Shown here: piece by piece, positions 46,217-55,081 of the stretch
Layout: each line of letters opens with the position of its first letter
How positions within the stretch are numbered: the stretch's first letter is position 1
Source of the DNA: Parvularcula maris
GTDB lineage: Bacteria; Pseudomonadota; Alphaproteobacteria; Caulobacterales; Parvularculaceae
DNA length: 64,000 bases
NCBI RefSeq assembly: GCF_024505085.1
Contig: NZ_JANIBC010000001.1
Span: 434,001 to 498,000 of the forward strand
Direction: 5' to 3'
The notes under the pieces: generated by a model
The model's database searches: none
The model's input: only the letters and a program-made list of their open reading frames with translations
Told to the model about the DNA's origin: nothing
Position numbers and translations under genes: made by a program

Positions 46217-46808
46217 GATCCTCATCGTCGATAATTACGACAGCTTTACCTACAACCTCGTCCAGCTTCTCGCGCCGTTCGGGGTCCCTGCCAAGGTGAT
46301 TCGTAACGATGCCATGGGCGCCGAGGAAGCGCTAGCGCTGAAACCGGGTGCGGTGCTTCTGTCGCCGGGGCCGTGCACGCCGGATGAGGCGGGGATCTGC
46401 CTGGACCTCGTGGCGCTTTGCGCGAAGGAGGGCGTGCCGCTCCTGGGCGTCTGCCTCGGCCACCAGGCCATCGCCCAAGCCTTTGGCGGCAACGTAGTGC
46501 GCGCCGGGCGACCTATGCACGGCAAGGTCAGCCCGATGCGCCACAGCGGCAGCCCGCTCTTCGAAGGTATCCCGTCTGCGTTCGAGGCGACGCGCTATCA
46601 CAGCCTTTCGGTGGAGCGAGACAGCCTGCCCGAACGGGTCGAGGTCTTGGCCGAGGCCGAGGACGACGGCGAGATCATGGCGCTGAAGGTACGGGACACC
46701 TCCGTCTACGGCGTACAGTACCATCCGGAGAGCTATCTCTCGCCATCGGGCGGCAGGCTGCTGGGCAACTTCCTGGGCCTTGCCGGGCTGGGCGCGAAGG
46801 CTGCATGA
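46215..46808 (+). CDS. trpG: Anthranilate/aminodeoxychorismate synthase glutaminase subunit
   Basis: 197 residues, class I glutamine amidotransferase. The N-terminus MILIVDNYDSFTYNLVQ fixes the start; catalytic cysteine in LLGVCLGHQ, His-Glu in YGVQYHPES. It supplies ammonia to the chorismate-using TrpE or PabB; neither partner is in the window. It overlaps trpD by 4 nt, so tryptophan is the main role, though such subunits often serve folate synthesis too. No leader peptide or attenuator is possible because its start abuts the divergent gene. Confidence 0.95.
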   Translation: MILIVDNYDSFTYNLVQLLAPFGVPAKVIRNDAMGAEEALALKPGAVLLSPGPCTPDEAGICLDLVALCAKEGVPLLGVCLGHQAIAQAFGGNVVRAGRPMHGKVSPMRHSGSPLFEGIPSAFEATRYHSLSVERDSLPERVEVLAEAEDDGEIMALKVRDTSVYGVQYHPESYLSPSGGRLLGNFLGLAGLGAKAA

Positions 46809-47812
46809 GCTTCAAGGCGACCCTAGAGCACGCCCTGACCGGCGCGCCGCTGCCGCCTGAGATGATGGCCGCGGCGATGGAGGACCTCTTCGCGAGGGAG
46901 GTGCCGCCGGAGCAGGCCGCCGCCTTCCTCACCGCATTGCGGGTCAGGGGCGAGACGGCGGAGGAGCTCCTCGCGGCGGTCCGCTACCTGAAGAGCAAGG
47001 CAAGGCTCATCTCCTCTCCCCCCGGCACCATCGACACCTGCGGCACGGGCGGAGACGGGGCGGACACCTACAACATCTCCACCGCCACGGCGCTCGTCGT
47101 GGCCGGAGCAGGGGCGCCGGTGGCCAAGCACGGCAACAGGGCCGTCTCCTCCGCCTCCGGATCGTCGGACGTGCTTTCGCGGCTAGGGGTAGACCTGACC
47201 GAGAGCGTTGAGACTCAAGAGAGGCGCTTGGCCGAGGACGGCATCGCCTTCCTGTTCGCTCCCAACCACCACCCGGCCATGGTGGCGGTAGCCCCGGTGA
47301 GGAAGGCGCTCGGCTTTCGTACCCTCTTCAACATGCTCGGCCCGCTGATGAACCCGGCCCAGGCGAAACGCCAGCTCATCGGGGTTTATGACGAGAGGAT
47401 CAGGCAGCTCTTCGCCAAGGTGCTGATCGCCGAGGGGGCGGAGCGGGCCTGGGTCGTGGCAGGGGCGGACGGTCTCGACGAGCTCTCACCCAGCGGCGAG
47501 AACCTGGTGACGGAGGTCTCGGACGGAAGCATCCGTGAGCTGACGGTGCATCCTTCCGATGCGGGGCTCGACGTGGTGCCCGTCGCTGCGCTGAAGGGCG
47601 GGGACGTGGAAGCCAATGCGAAGGCTCTCCGCGCGCTTTTGGACGGCGAGAAGAGCGGCTACCGCACGGCCGTGATGTTCAATGCAGCCGCCGGGCTGGT
47701 GCTTGGCGGCAAGGCCGCCGACCTTAAAGAGGGCGCCGAGAGGGCCGCCGCCGCCATCGACAGCGGCGCTGCCAGGGAAAAACTCTATAGGCTGACAAGG
47801 AAGCTTCCATGA
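46805..47812 (+). CDS. trpD: Anthranilate phosphoribosyltransferase
   Basis: 335 residues. TCGTGGDGADTYNIST (phosphoribosyl-pyrophosphate site), KHGNRAVSSASGSSDVL and MLGPLMNPAQAKRQLIGVY are intact. It joins anthranilate to PRPP. ATG 46805 is in the trpG stop overlap (ATGA), and the gene overlaps trpC by 4 nt. Confidence 0.97.
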   Translation: MSFKATLEHALTGAPLPPEMMAAAMEDLFAREVPPEQAAAFLTALRVRGETAEELLAAVRYLKSKARLISSPPGTIDTCGTGGDGADTYNISTATALVVAGAGAPVAKHGNRAVSSASGSSDVLSRLGVDLTESVETQERRLAEDGIAFLFAPNHHPAMVAVAPVRKALGFRTLFNMLGPLMNPAQAKRQLIGVYDERIRQLFAKVLIAEGAERAWVVAGADGLDELSPSGENLVTEVSDGSIRELTVHPSDAGLDVVPVAALKGGDVEANAKALRALLDGEKSGYRTAVMFNAAAGLVLGGKAADLKEGAERAAAAIDSGAAREKLYRLTRKLP

Positions 47813-48612
47813 CCACCGTGCTCGACCGCATCATGGCCTATAAGCGCGAGGAGGTGGCCGAGGCGAAGAAGGTCCGCCCCATCGAAGGCGTGGCCGAGCG
47901 CGCCCAGGACTACTCCCCGCGTGGCTTCGCCACGGCGCTTCACGAGAAGGCGGAGGACGGCATCGGCATCATCGCCGAGGTCAAGAAGGCCAGCCCCTCC
48001 AAAGGCCTCATCCGCAAGGATTTCGAGCCCGGAGAGCTCGCCGCGGGCCTCGAGGCGGGCGGCGCGGCCTGCCTTTCCGTCCTCACCGACACACCGAGCT
48101 TCCAGGGGCATCTCTCCTACCTGGAGGTCGCCCGGTCCAGGGTCTCGATCCCCATCCTGCGCAAGGACTTCATGGTGGACCCCTACCAGGTGGCCGAGGC
48201 CCGGGCGGCTGGAGCGGATGCGATCCTCCTGATACTCGCAGCGCTCACCGACGCCGAGGCGGCGAGCCTTCGCGAAGAGGCTGCGAAGTGGGGTCTCGAT
48301 GTTCTCGCCGAGGTGCACGACGCCGAAGAGATGGAGCGGGCGCTCCGGCTGGAGCCGGACCTTCTCGGCGTCAACAACCGCGACCTCAGGACGTTTGAGA
48401 CCCGCATCGAGACCACGCTGGAGCTTGCCCCCAGCGCCTCCATGCCGGTGGTCAGCGAATCGGGCGTGGACGGGGCGCAGGCCATGAAGACTCTCATGGC
48501 GGGCGGGATCAGGCGTTTTCTCATCGGCGAGCATCTGATGCGCCAGCCCAGCGTGGATGCGGCCTTGCGGGACCTTTTGCAGAACGTGTCCTCCTCGAAA
48601 CCGTCCTTCTAG
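47809..48612 (+). CDS. trpC: Indole-3-glycerol phosphate synthase
   Basis: 267-residue TIM barrel. The catalytic EVKKASPSKGLI (Glu and Lys), RKDFMVDPYQV, DLLGVNNRDL and VSESGV segments are all present. Third gene of the coupled trpGDC set. moaC and moeA, which often follow in alphaproteobacteria, are absent; lexA follows directly. Confidence 0.97.
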   Translation: MTTVLDRIMAYKREEVAEAKKVRPIEGVAERAQDYSPRGFATALHEKAEDGIGIIAEVKKASPSKGLIRKDFEPGELAAGLEAGGAACLSVLTDTPSFQGHLSYLEVARSRVSIPILRKDFMVDPYQVAEARAAGADAILLILAALTDAEAASLREEAAKWGLDVLAEVHDAEEMERALRLEPDLLGVNNRDLRTFETRIETTLELAPSASMPVVSESGVDGAQAMKTLMAGGIRRFLIGEHLMRQPSVDAALRDLLQNVSSSKPSF

Positions 48613-48623
48613 CGCGGAAGCTG

Positions 48624-48652
48624 TTGACGGCCGCGCGGAACAACCCTAGAAC
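48624..48652 (+). promoter_or_regulatory. lexA promoter with overlapping SOS box 1
   Basis: TTGACG (48624-48629), a 17-nt spacer, and TAGAAC (48647-48652) form a good promoter. The LexA site GAACAACCCTAGAAC (48638-48652) overlaps the -10, matching the alphaproteobacterial consensus GAAC-N7-GAAC exactly. Confidence 0.8.
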
Positions 48653-48663
48653 GTGCGTGCTTT

Positions 48664-48678
48664 GTTCCTAGAGGGTTC
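48664..48678 (-). promoter_or_regulatory. SOS box 2 in the lexA leader
   Basis: GTTCCTAGAGGGTTC is an exact GTTC-N7-GTTC, opposite in orientation to box 1. It covers the ribosome-binding GAGGG just before the lexA ATG (48680). LexA bound here would add a second block to expression. Confidence 0.7.
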
Positions 48679-48679
48679 C

Positions 48680-49354
48680 ATGCTCACAGCCAAACAGCGC
48701 ACGCTTCTGATGTTCATCCATGAGCGCCTGGAGGCGACGGGTGTCTCTCCCTCCTTCGAGGAGATGAAGGACGCGCTGGACCTCAAATCGAAATCGGGCA
48801 TCCACCGCCTGATCACGGCGCTGGAGGAGCGGGGTTTTCTCAAGCGGCTGGCGCATAAGGCGCGGGCCTTGGAAGTGATCCGCCTGCCCGAGGATGCAGC
48901 GCCCCAGAAGCGTGAGCCTTTCCGCCCGGCCGTGATTGAGAACCTGCAATACGATAAGGGCCCCGGCATGGAGGAGGAGCAGGTGCCGCTCCTCGGCCGT
49001 ATCGCCGCCGGCACGCCCATCGCTGCCATCCAGCACGAACAGGCGCGTGTCACCGTGCCCCCAACCATGCTGCGGGGTGGCGAGCACTTCGCCCTCGAAG
49101 TCCACGGCGACTCGATGATCGAGGCGGGCATTCTCGACGGCGACACGGTCATCATCCGCCGCTGCGACGACGCTCCGAACGGCGAGATCGTGGTGGCCCT
49201 GGTCGAAGACGAGGAGGCGACCCTCAAGCGCATCCGCAAGAAGGGCAACTCCATCGCCCTCGAAGCAGCCAACCCCGCCTACGAAACCCGCATCTTCGGC
49301 CCGAACCAGGTCAAGGTGCAGGGACAGCTTGCCGGTCTCCTCCGCGAGTACTGA
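48680..49354 (+). CDS. lexA: LexA repressor
   Basis: 224 residues. The N-terminal winged helix ([38 protein letters not shown]) is followed by a linker and the self-cleaving peptidase domain: cleavage dipeptide A-G in GRIAAGTP, catalytic serine in HGDSMIEAG, catalytic lysine in EATLKRI. It represses SOS genes until RecA filaments trigger cleavage. ATG 48680 is preferred over an upstream GTG. Autoregulation is supported by two operators in its own promoter and leader. Confidence 0.97.
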   Translation: MLTAKQRTLLMFIHERLEATGVSPSFEEMKDALDLKSKSGIHRLITALEERGFLKRLAHKARALEVIRLPEDAAPQKREPFRPAVIENLQYDKGPGMEEEQVPLLGRIAAGTPIAAIQHEQARVTVPPTMLRGGEHFALEVHGDSMIEAGILDGDTVIIRRCDDAPNGEIVVALVEDEEATLKRIRKKGNSIALEAANPAYETRIFGPNQVKVQGQLAGLLREY

Positions 49355-49373
49355 GCGAGGCGGCTCGCCCAGC

Positions 49374-49432
49374 TCTCCTCTCGGGAGAGGTCGAAGGCTG
49401 CTTTAGCAGGCTTCGGGTGAGGGCTTCTGAGC
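49374..49432. repeat. Family B repeat, partial copy 2
   Basis: CTCTCCTCTCGGGAGAGGTCGAAGGCTGCTTTAGCAGGCTTCGGGTGAGGG. Corresponds to one half of the copies at 45.3 and 62.8 kb; starts 20 nt after the lexA stop. Confidence 0.65.
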
Positions 49433-49565
49433 AAGATGAGGTTGGAAGAAGCGTTGGAACGTGCAGCCACGGAGCGGCTTCGGGGCTGTCTTCCGACCCT
49501 TGGCATCAGACGAGCCCTGCGCCTATGAGCGCCCCTGTCGCTCATAGGGTTCGCAAGGAGGCTCC

Positions 49566-50222
49566 ATGCTAGGCACCATCATCGTCACCGGCGCCGCGGG
49601 CGTGCTTGGCCGAGCCGTCTGCGCCAAAGTCGAGGAGGCCGGGGGCAGGGCTCTCGGTGTCGATCTGGCTCCTGAGGTGCCCAGCGGTGTCGGCGGGGTC
49701 GATCTGACCGACGAGGCGGCGGTGACCGAGGCCTTCGGCAAGCTCGCCGCCTCGGGACCGATCCAGGGTCTTGCCAACATCGCGGGCGGCTTTGTCTGGG
49801 AGAAGGTCGAGGGCGGCAGTGCCGAGAGTTTCGACCGTCTGTACCGCATGAACTTGCGCACCGCGGTGCTGGCCTCGAGGGCCGTGCTGCCTCATCTTTC
49901 CCAGGGCGGAGCAATCGTCAATGTGGGCGCTGCCGCTGCTGCTGCGCCAGGTGAGGGAATGGCGCCCTACGCAGCGTCCAAAGCGGGGGTCTCAGCGCTT
50001 ACTGAAAGCCTGGCCGAGGAACTCAGGGTGCGCCGCATCCGTGTCAACGCGGTGCTGCCGACCATCCTCGACACGCCGACCAACCGCGGCGATATGCCGG
50101 ATGCGGACTTCGCCGCCTGGGTCGATCCTGAGGACGCCGCTGAAGCCGTGGTTTTCCTGCTTTCCGAACAGGCGAGGGCGGTGACGGGAGCCAGCCTGAA
50201 ACTCTCCCTCGGGCGGGGATAG
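49566..50222 (+). CDS. Short-chain dehydrogenase/reductase (SDR)
   Basis: 218 residues of the classical SDR fold. The cofactor motif is [11 protein letters not shown], the NIAGG segment replaces the usual NNAG, and YAASKAG carries the Tyr-x3-Lys pair. DLTDEAA at the acidic position suggests an NAD preference. Substrate unknown. AAGGAGG precedes the ATG. It stands alone between lexA and proS. Confidence 0.9.
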   Translation: MLGTIIVTGAAGVLGRAVCAKVEEAGGRALGVDLAPEVPSGVGGVDLTDEAAVTEAFGKLAASGPIQGLANIAGGFVWEKVEGGSAESFDRLYRMNLRTAVLASRAVLPHLSQGGAIVNVGAAAAAAPGEGMAPYAASKAGVSALTESLAEELRVRRIRVNAVLPTILDTPTNRGDMPDADFAAWVDPEDAAEAVVFLLSEQARAVTGASLKLSLGRG

Positions 50223-50319
50223 CCGAAGCGGGGCGGAAAGTCGGCCCGAACCTAGCCCCCTACCTAAGCCCGTACCGTTCACTTGCCCTTCCACCAGTTT
50301 CCAAGACCGGATCAGCGCC

Positions 50320-51669
50320 ATGCGGCTTTCGCAGTTCTACCTTCCCACCCTGAAAGAGACACCCGGCGAAGCGCAGATAGCGTCGCACCGCTTCATGCTG
50401 CGTTCGGGCATGATCCGTCAGCAGGCGGCGGGCATCTATGCCTGGCTGCCGCTGGGCCTTCGTGTCCTGCGCAAGATCGAGGCTATCGTCCGTGAGGAGC
50501 AGGAGCGGGCCGGTGCTGTAGAGCTCCTCATGCCGACGATCCAACCCGCGAGCCTGTGGGAGGAGAGCGGGCGCTTCGACGCTTACGGCCCCGAGATGCT
50601 GCGCATCAAGGACCGCTCGGGCCGGGACATGCTCTACGGGCCGACCAATGAGGAGATGATCACCGAGATCGTCCGTGCCTCGACCAAATCCTATAAGCAG
50701 CTTCCCCAGCTCCTCTACCACATCCAGTGGAAGTTCCGCGACGAGCTGCGCCCGCGCTTCGGCGTCATGAGGGGCCGGGAGTTCCTGATGAAGGATACCT
50801 ACAGCTTCGATGCGTCTCCGGAGGATGCGCGTAAGAGCTATCTGAAGATGTTCGCCGCCTACCTGCGTACTTTCCGCCGGATGGGGCTCGAGACCGTGCC
50901 GGTGAAGGCCGATCCCGGCCCCATCGGCGGCGATCTCACCCATGAGTTCGTGGTGCTGGCTGAGAACGGCGAGAGCGACGTGTTCCTCGACAGGCGCCTC
51001 CTCGGAAAGGGCGTGCCCGGAGCGGATACCGATTTCAGTGGCGATCTGGAGCCGATGTTCAAGGACTGGACCTCGCACTATGCCGCCACCGACGAGATGC
51101 ATGACGAGGCCGCATGGGCCGAAGTGGAGGAGGCGGAGAAGCTCTCCTTACGCGGAATCGAGGTCGGGCATATCTTCTATTTCGGTACGAAGTACTCCGA
51201 GCCGCTGCGAGCCAAGGTGCAAACCGCCGAGGGCGAAGAAGTGGCCATGGAGATGGGCTCCTACGGCATCGGCGTCTCCCGTCTTCTCGGTGCACTGATC
51301 GAAGCGCACCACGACGAGCACGGGCCGAAATGGCCGGTCTCGGTGGCGCCCTTCCATGTCGGCATCGTCAATCTGCGCCCCGGCGACGAGGGAACCGACA
51401 AGCTGACGGCAGAGGTGGAGGCCGAGCTGACGGCGGCGGGGGTCGAGGTGCTGACCGACGACACCAAGGACCGGGCTGGGGAGAAGTTCGCGCGCATGGA
51501 CCTTTGCGGCCTGCCCCATGTCCTGACGATCGGACCAAAGGGGGTGGCCGCCGGCGAGATCGAGTGGAAGCGGCGTGACACGGGCGAGAAGTCCGCACTA
51601 CCACAAGCTGAAGCGGCCAAGACCATTACACGCGAAGTCCAGGAGGCCCTCGCGGCCCTTCAGAGATAG
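50320..51669 (+). CDS. proS: Prolyl-tRNA synthetase, short alphaproteobacterial type
   Basis: Class II synthetase of 449 residues. It lacks the INS editing insertion between motifs 2 and 3, as usual for the short ProRS of alphaproteobacteria and mitochondria. Motif 1 around [21 protein letters not shown], motif 2 around [22 protein letters not shown], motif 3 near [16 protein letters not shown], and a C-terminal anticodon-binding domain from about residue 345 are visible. Confidence 0.97.
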   Translation: MRLSQFYLPTLKETPGEAQIASHRFMLRSGMIRQQAAGIYAWLPLGLRVLRKIEAIVREEQERAGAVELLMPTIQPASLWEESGRFDAYGPEMLRIKDRSGRDMLYGPTNEEMITEIVRASTKSYKQLPQLLYHIQWKFRDELRPRFGVMRGREFLMKDTYSFDASPEDARKSYLKMFAAYLRTFRRMGLETVPVKADPGPIGGDLTHEFVVLAENGESDVFLDRRLLGKGVPGADTDFSGDLEPMFKDWTSHYAATDEMHDEAAWAEVEEAEKLSLRGIEVGHIFYFGTKYSEPLRAKVQTAEGEEVAMEMGSYGIGVSRLLGALIEAHHDEHGPKWPVSVAPFHVGIVNLRPGDEGTDKLTAEVEAELTAAGVEVLTDDTKDRAGEKFARMDLCGLPHVLTIGPKGVAAGEIEWKRRDTGEKSALPQAEAAKTITREVQEALAALQR

Positions 51670-51761
51670 ATAACAGGGCCGAATGCGAAGTATGGTTAAG
51701 AAATACTGGATAGCGCACCCTGCAATTAACGTAAAACGCTCACGTTCCTATCAGTAAAAAG

Positions 51762-51770
51762 TTATCCACG
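51762..51770 (+). promoter_or_regulatory. DnaA box upstream of the DnaA-domain gene
   Basis: TTATCCACG matches the DnaA box TTATCCACA at eight of nine positions, in an unusually AT-rich interval (about 51680-51780) 57 nt before a gene for a DnaA domain IV protein. Confidence 0.6.
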
Positions 51771-51826
51771 CAGTGTTTCCGTGCGATAGAGTCGCGGGGC
51801 AGTAGTCTGTAGTAGGGGAAGAAGGC

Positions 51827-52267
51827 GTGGTGATTCCGACGAGTGAGAGGCCTGAGACGTCCGGGCAGTGGTGCCGTGCAGCCGGGATCGTCATCTCCCT
51901 GACGGCAAGGGCGTTCGACGTTCCGGCCTCCAAACTGGTGCTGAAGAACAGGTGCCGTCAGCCCATCGCCCACGCCAGGCAGGTCGCCATGTATCTTCTG
52001 CATACGGTCTTCGGCGGCACCTACGAGCAGGCCGGCATGCATTTTCGGCGTGACCGAACCACGGTGAAGCATGCTTGCAGCATGATCGAGGACGAGCGCG
52101 ACGACCCAGCCTTCGACCGCAAGCTGGAGTTTCTTGAAGAGACGCTGATGCGGCTCTGGTCAGTCGAGAGGCTTCGCCCCCCGGCTAGCATCGCGGCGGG
52201 CCTAGACCCAGCCGCCGACGAAGTGCTTCGGGCGCATGTCCCTCGCGGCGCCATGAGCGCAGCGTAG
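51827..52267 (+). CDS. DnaA domain IV-like DNA-binding protein
   Basis: 146 residues. There is no AAA+ domain. The core corresponds to DnaA domain IV: a basic helix NRCRQPIAHARQVAMYLLH followed by a helix-turn-helix GGTYEQAGMHFRRDRTTVKHACSMIED, where DnaA proper has (D)HTTVxHA; here the histidine is arginine. It should bind DnaA-box-like DNA. The start is GTG with AGGGGAAGAAGG ahead. Its 3' end overlaps the convergent gluQ gene by 83 nt. Stand-alone proteins of this type are widespread in alphaproteobacteria; their function is poorly known. Confidence 0.82.
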   Translation: MVIPTSERPETSGQWCRAAGIVISLTARAFDVPASKLVLKNRCRQPIAHARQVAMYLLHTVFGGTYEQAGMHFRRDRTTVKHACSMIEDERDDPAFDRKLEFLEETLMRLWSVERLRPPASIAAGLDPAADEVLRAHVPRGAMSAA

Positions 52268-53027
52268 CCGCCCGATCGCGCTTGGCGAGCCTCTTCCCGT
52301 CCGGCCCCAGGATAAGCTTGTGGTGCCGGTAGCTGGGGATGGGCAGGCGCAGGAGTTCGTGCAGCAGAAGCTGAACCGGCAGTGAGGCGCGAAGGTCCTC
52401 GCCGCGCCAGACGAGATCTACCCCCTGATGGGCATCGTCGATAACACAGGCCAGATGATAGCTGGCCGGAAAGTCCTTTCGGGCGATGATCGGGTCCTGC
52501 TCACCGGTGAAGGTTACCGCCGCCTCTTCGCCGTCGACGAAAGCGGTGACCGTCCCTCTACTGATGATCTCTCTGGCGCGCTCGACGGATAGGCGCCAGG
52601 CGAAAGGGCGGTCCTCTTCAAGGAGGCGAGCCTCCTCCGCCTCGTCATGGGGGCCGGGGGAAAGCCCGGCGGGAGGGGCACCATGGGGTGCGCGGAGCAT
52701 CTCGTTCAGCTCGCTGCGGGTACGGAAACAGCGGTAGAGAAGACCGCTTGTGCGAAGATGCTCGATGGCTTTTTCGTAGATTGGCAGACGGCCTGACTGG
52801 CGCACCACCTCGCCGTCCGGCTCGATGCCGAGCCAGGCCAGGTCTTCGAGAACGGCCTCCTCGAACTCCGGTCTGCACCGGCCTGCGTCGATGTCCTCGA
52901 TGCGCAGGCGGAAAGCGCCTCCGTTCTCCCGCGCGTGGTCGTGGTTGAGGAGCGCCGAATAGGCGTGCCCCAGATGCAGATAGCCTGAAGGTGAAGGGGC
53001 GAAGCGGGTAACGGGAGAGGGCGGCAC
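52185..53027 (-). CDS. gluQ: Glutamyl-Q tRNA(Asp) synthetase
   Basis: 280 residues, class I synthetase core without an anticodon-binding domain. The HIGH-type motif is in FAPSPSGYLHLGHA and the KMSKS equivalent is KRLAKRD. It attaches glutamate to queuosine of tRNA-Asp. The usual zinc site (CxC...Y...C) is degenerate: YRCFRTR keeps only the first cysteine. Start is GTG. It overlaps the DnaA-domain gene tail to tail by 83 nt and is divergent from the J-domain gene at 36 nt. Confidence 0.88.
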   Translation of the reverse strand: MPPSPVTRFAPSPSGYLHLGHAYSALLNHDHARENGGAFRLRIEDIDAGRCRPEFEEAVLEDLAWLGIEPDGEVVRQSGRLPIYEKAIEHLRTSGLLYRCFRTRSELNEMLRAPHGAPPAGLSPGPHDEAEEARLLEEDRPFAWRLSVERAREIISRGTVTAFVDGEEAAVTFTGEQDPIIARKDFPASYHLACVIDDAHQGVDLVWRGEDLRASLPVQLLLHELLRLPIPSYRHHKLILGPDGKRLAKRDRAATLRSWRREGHAPEALRRRLGLGPPRC

Positions 53028-53063
53028 GGGTTCTGCATAGACGGGTCCGAGGAAGGACTGAAG

Positions 53064-53576
53064 ATGCTGGGTTTCCGCCGCCCCGAAACGCTTGGCCCCC
53101 GCGAGGTCGTCATTGAGCTACGCGACGGAAGGAAGCTGCGCGGCCGGTTGCAGCTCGCCGCGAGCGAGACGGGCGCTGGCCTCTTGGCCAAGGCGAAGCC
53201 TTTCCTGACGATCAGGACGCCACAAGGGGACGTCGCCTTCCACAGGGACATGATCGCGGCCGTGCTGCTGAAGGACGAGCGGGCGGTGCTAGCCTCCAAG
53301 ACTGAGACGGCCCGCAGCGTGCCGCCGACGGGTCCTGACCAGCGCAAGGAACGTGCCGCGGAAGTGCAGGGCTTCGATCCCTGCCGCATCCTCGATGTGA
53401 GGCCGGGGGCCAGCCGCGAGGAGCTGAAGGCCGCCTGGCGGAAGCGCATCGCCGAGTGCCACCCCGACAAGATGGCGGCCCGAGGAGCGCCTGCGGACAT
53501 CGTGGCCGCCGCGCAACGACAGGCAGCGCAGATCAACGCAGCGTATCAGACGCTTTCAGTGATGCGGCGGGGGTGA
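53064..53576 (+). CDS. J-domain (DnaJ-like) protein
   Basis: 170 residues. A C-terminal J-domain (about 105-170) has the HPD motif in AECHPDKMA, so it should stimulate a DnaK partner. The N-terminal about 90 residues form a small beta-rich region (ELRDGRKLRGRLQLA) of unknown role. No zinc finger or G/F region, so a class C J-protein. A family D repeat starts 10 nt after the stop. Confidence 0.88.
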   Translation: MLGFRRPETLGPREVVIELRDGRKLRGRLQLAASETGAGLLAKAKPFLTIRTPQGDVAFHRDMIAAVLLKDERAVLASKTETARSVPPTGPDQRKERAAEVQGFDPCRILDVRPGASREELKAAWRKRIAECHPDKMAARGAPADIVAAAQRQAAQINAAYQTLSVMRRG

Positions 53577-53586
53577 AGCCAGCTCT

Positions 53587-53661
53587 GTAGGGCGGTTTGC
53601 GAAGCCAACCGCCTCGCCGCGTATCTACTCGAGCGGCGGAAAGCTTCGCGTTCCGCCCTAC
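53587..53661. repeat. Family D repeat, copy 4
   Basis: GTAGGGCGG...GCGAAGC...GCTTCGC...CCGCCCTAC. Lies between convergent stops, 10 nt from the J-domain gene and 7 nt from tldD. Confidence 0.87.
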
Positions 53662-53668
53662 GCATTTG

Positions 53669-55081
53669 CTAGCCAGCGCCGCCGACGGTGATCGCGTCGA
53701 TCTTCAGCGAAGGCTGGCCGACGCCGACAGGGACGCCCTGACCGGCCTTGCCGCAGACGCCGATGCCGGGGTCGAGTTCGAAATCGTTGCCGATCATGGA
53801 GATGCGCTTCATCACCGTCGGCCCGTCGCCGATCAGGGCCACGTTCTTCAGCGGCTCGCCGATCTTGCCGCCCTGGATGCGGTAGGCCTCGGTGCAGTTG
53901 AAGACGAACTTGCCGCTGGTGATGTCCACCTGGCCGCCAGCGAAGTTCACAGCATAAATCCCGTCCTTCACGCTGCCAATCAGCTCCTCGCGGGAGTGGT
54001 TGCCGCCGAGCATGAAGGTGTTGGTCATGCGCGGCATAGGAGCATGCTGATGGCTCTCGCGGCGGCCATTGCCGGTGGGGGCTACACCCATCAGGCGGGC
54101 GTTCATCCGGTCCTGCATGAAGCCCTTGAGGATGCCGTCCTCGATCAGCGTGGTGCGCGAGGTGGGGGTGCCCTCATCGTCCACGGTGAGGGAGCCTCGG
54201 CGTCCAGGAATGGTGCCGTCGTCGATCACGGTGACGCCCTTGGCGGCCACCTGCTCGCCTAGGAGACCGGCAAAAGCCGAGGTCTTCTTACGGTTGAAGT
54301 CGCCTTCGAGGCCATGGCCAACGGCTTCGTGGAGGAGGACACCGGTCCAGCCCGAGCCGAGCACCACCTCCATCTCGCCCGCCGGGGCAGCGACGGCTTC
54401 GAGGTTCACGAGCGCCATGCGCAGGGCCTCGTCTACCTGGGCCTGCCAGAAGGAGGGCTCCAAGAGACGGTCATAGGTCTCGCGCCCGCCCGCGCCGGTG
54501 GAGCCGGTCTCGCGGCGGTCGCCGTCCTGGGCGGTGACCGAGACGTTGAGGCGCACCAGGGGCCGCACGTCGCGCACGGCCTCGCCGCCGGGGCGGACGA
54601 TCTCGACCGTGACCCACTCGCCTGACAGCGAGACCGAGACCTGATCCACCCGCGGGTCTTTGTCGCGGGCGTAGCGGTCGATGGTCTCGAGGAGCTTGGT
54701 CTTCACCTCGAAGGGCACGGCGGAGAGGGGGTCGTCCGCTGAATAGAGGTGCCGGTTGGTGCGGGCAGGGGGCGCAGCCAGGGTGCCGCCGTGCCCGCGC
54801 TTGACCGCCTCCACGGACTGGGCGGCGCGCTTGAGGGCCGCTTCGGAGAGCTCCGAGGCATGGGCGAAGGCGATGGTCTCGCCAAGGACCGAGCGGAGGC
54901 CGAAGCCCTGCGACATATCGTAGGAGGCGTTCTTCAGCCTGCCGTCATCCCAGACGAAGCTTTCGGACTGCGCATATTCGAGGAACAGCTCGCCGTCATC
55001 GGCGTGGCCGAGCGCCTCGTCCACCAGCGCGCGGGTGCGAGCTTCGTCGAGATCGGTCTGGGAGAAGAAGAAGGAGGACAT
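53669..55081 (-). CDS. tldD: Metalloprotease TldD
   Basis: 470 residues. The zinc motif HExxxH is visible in LLHEAVGHGLEGD, and the conserved GSAKDGIYA-like segment (GSVKDGIYAVNF) and C-terminal strands are present. With TldE (PmbA) it degrades unfolded peptides, for example microcin precursors and CcdA; the partner gene is not in the window. In alphaproteobacteria it commonly stands divergent to coxB, as here. Confidence 0.96.
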   Translation of the reverse strand: MSSFFFSQTDLDEARTRALVDEALGHADDGELFLEYAQSESFVWDDGRLKNASYDMSQGFGLRSVLGETIAFAHASELSEAALKRAAQSVEAVKRGHGGTLAAPPARTNRHLYSADDPLSAVPFEVKTKLLETIDRYARDKDPRVDQVSVSLSGEWVTVEIVRPGGEAVRDVRPLVRLNVSVTAQDGDRRETGSTGAGGRETYDRLLEPSFWQAQVDEALRMALVNLEAVAAPAGEMEVVLGSGWTGVLLHEAVGHGLEGDFNRKKTSAFAGLLGEQVAAKGVTVIDDGTIPGRRGSLTVDDEGTPTSRTTLIEDGILKGFMQDRMNARLMGVAPTGNGRRESHQHAPMPRMTNTFMLGGNHSREELIGSVKDGIYAVNFAGGQVDITSGKFVFNCTEAYRIQGGKIGEPLKNVALIGDGPTVMKRISMIGNDFELDPGIGVCGKAGQGVPVGVGQPSLKIDAITVGGAG

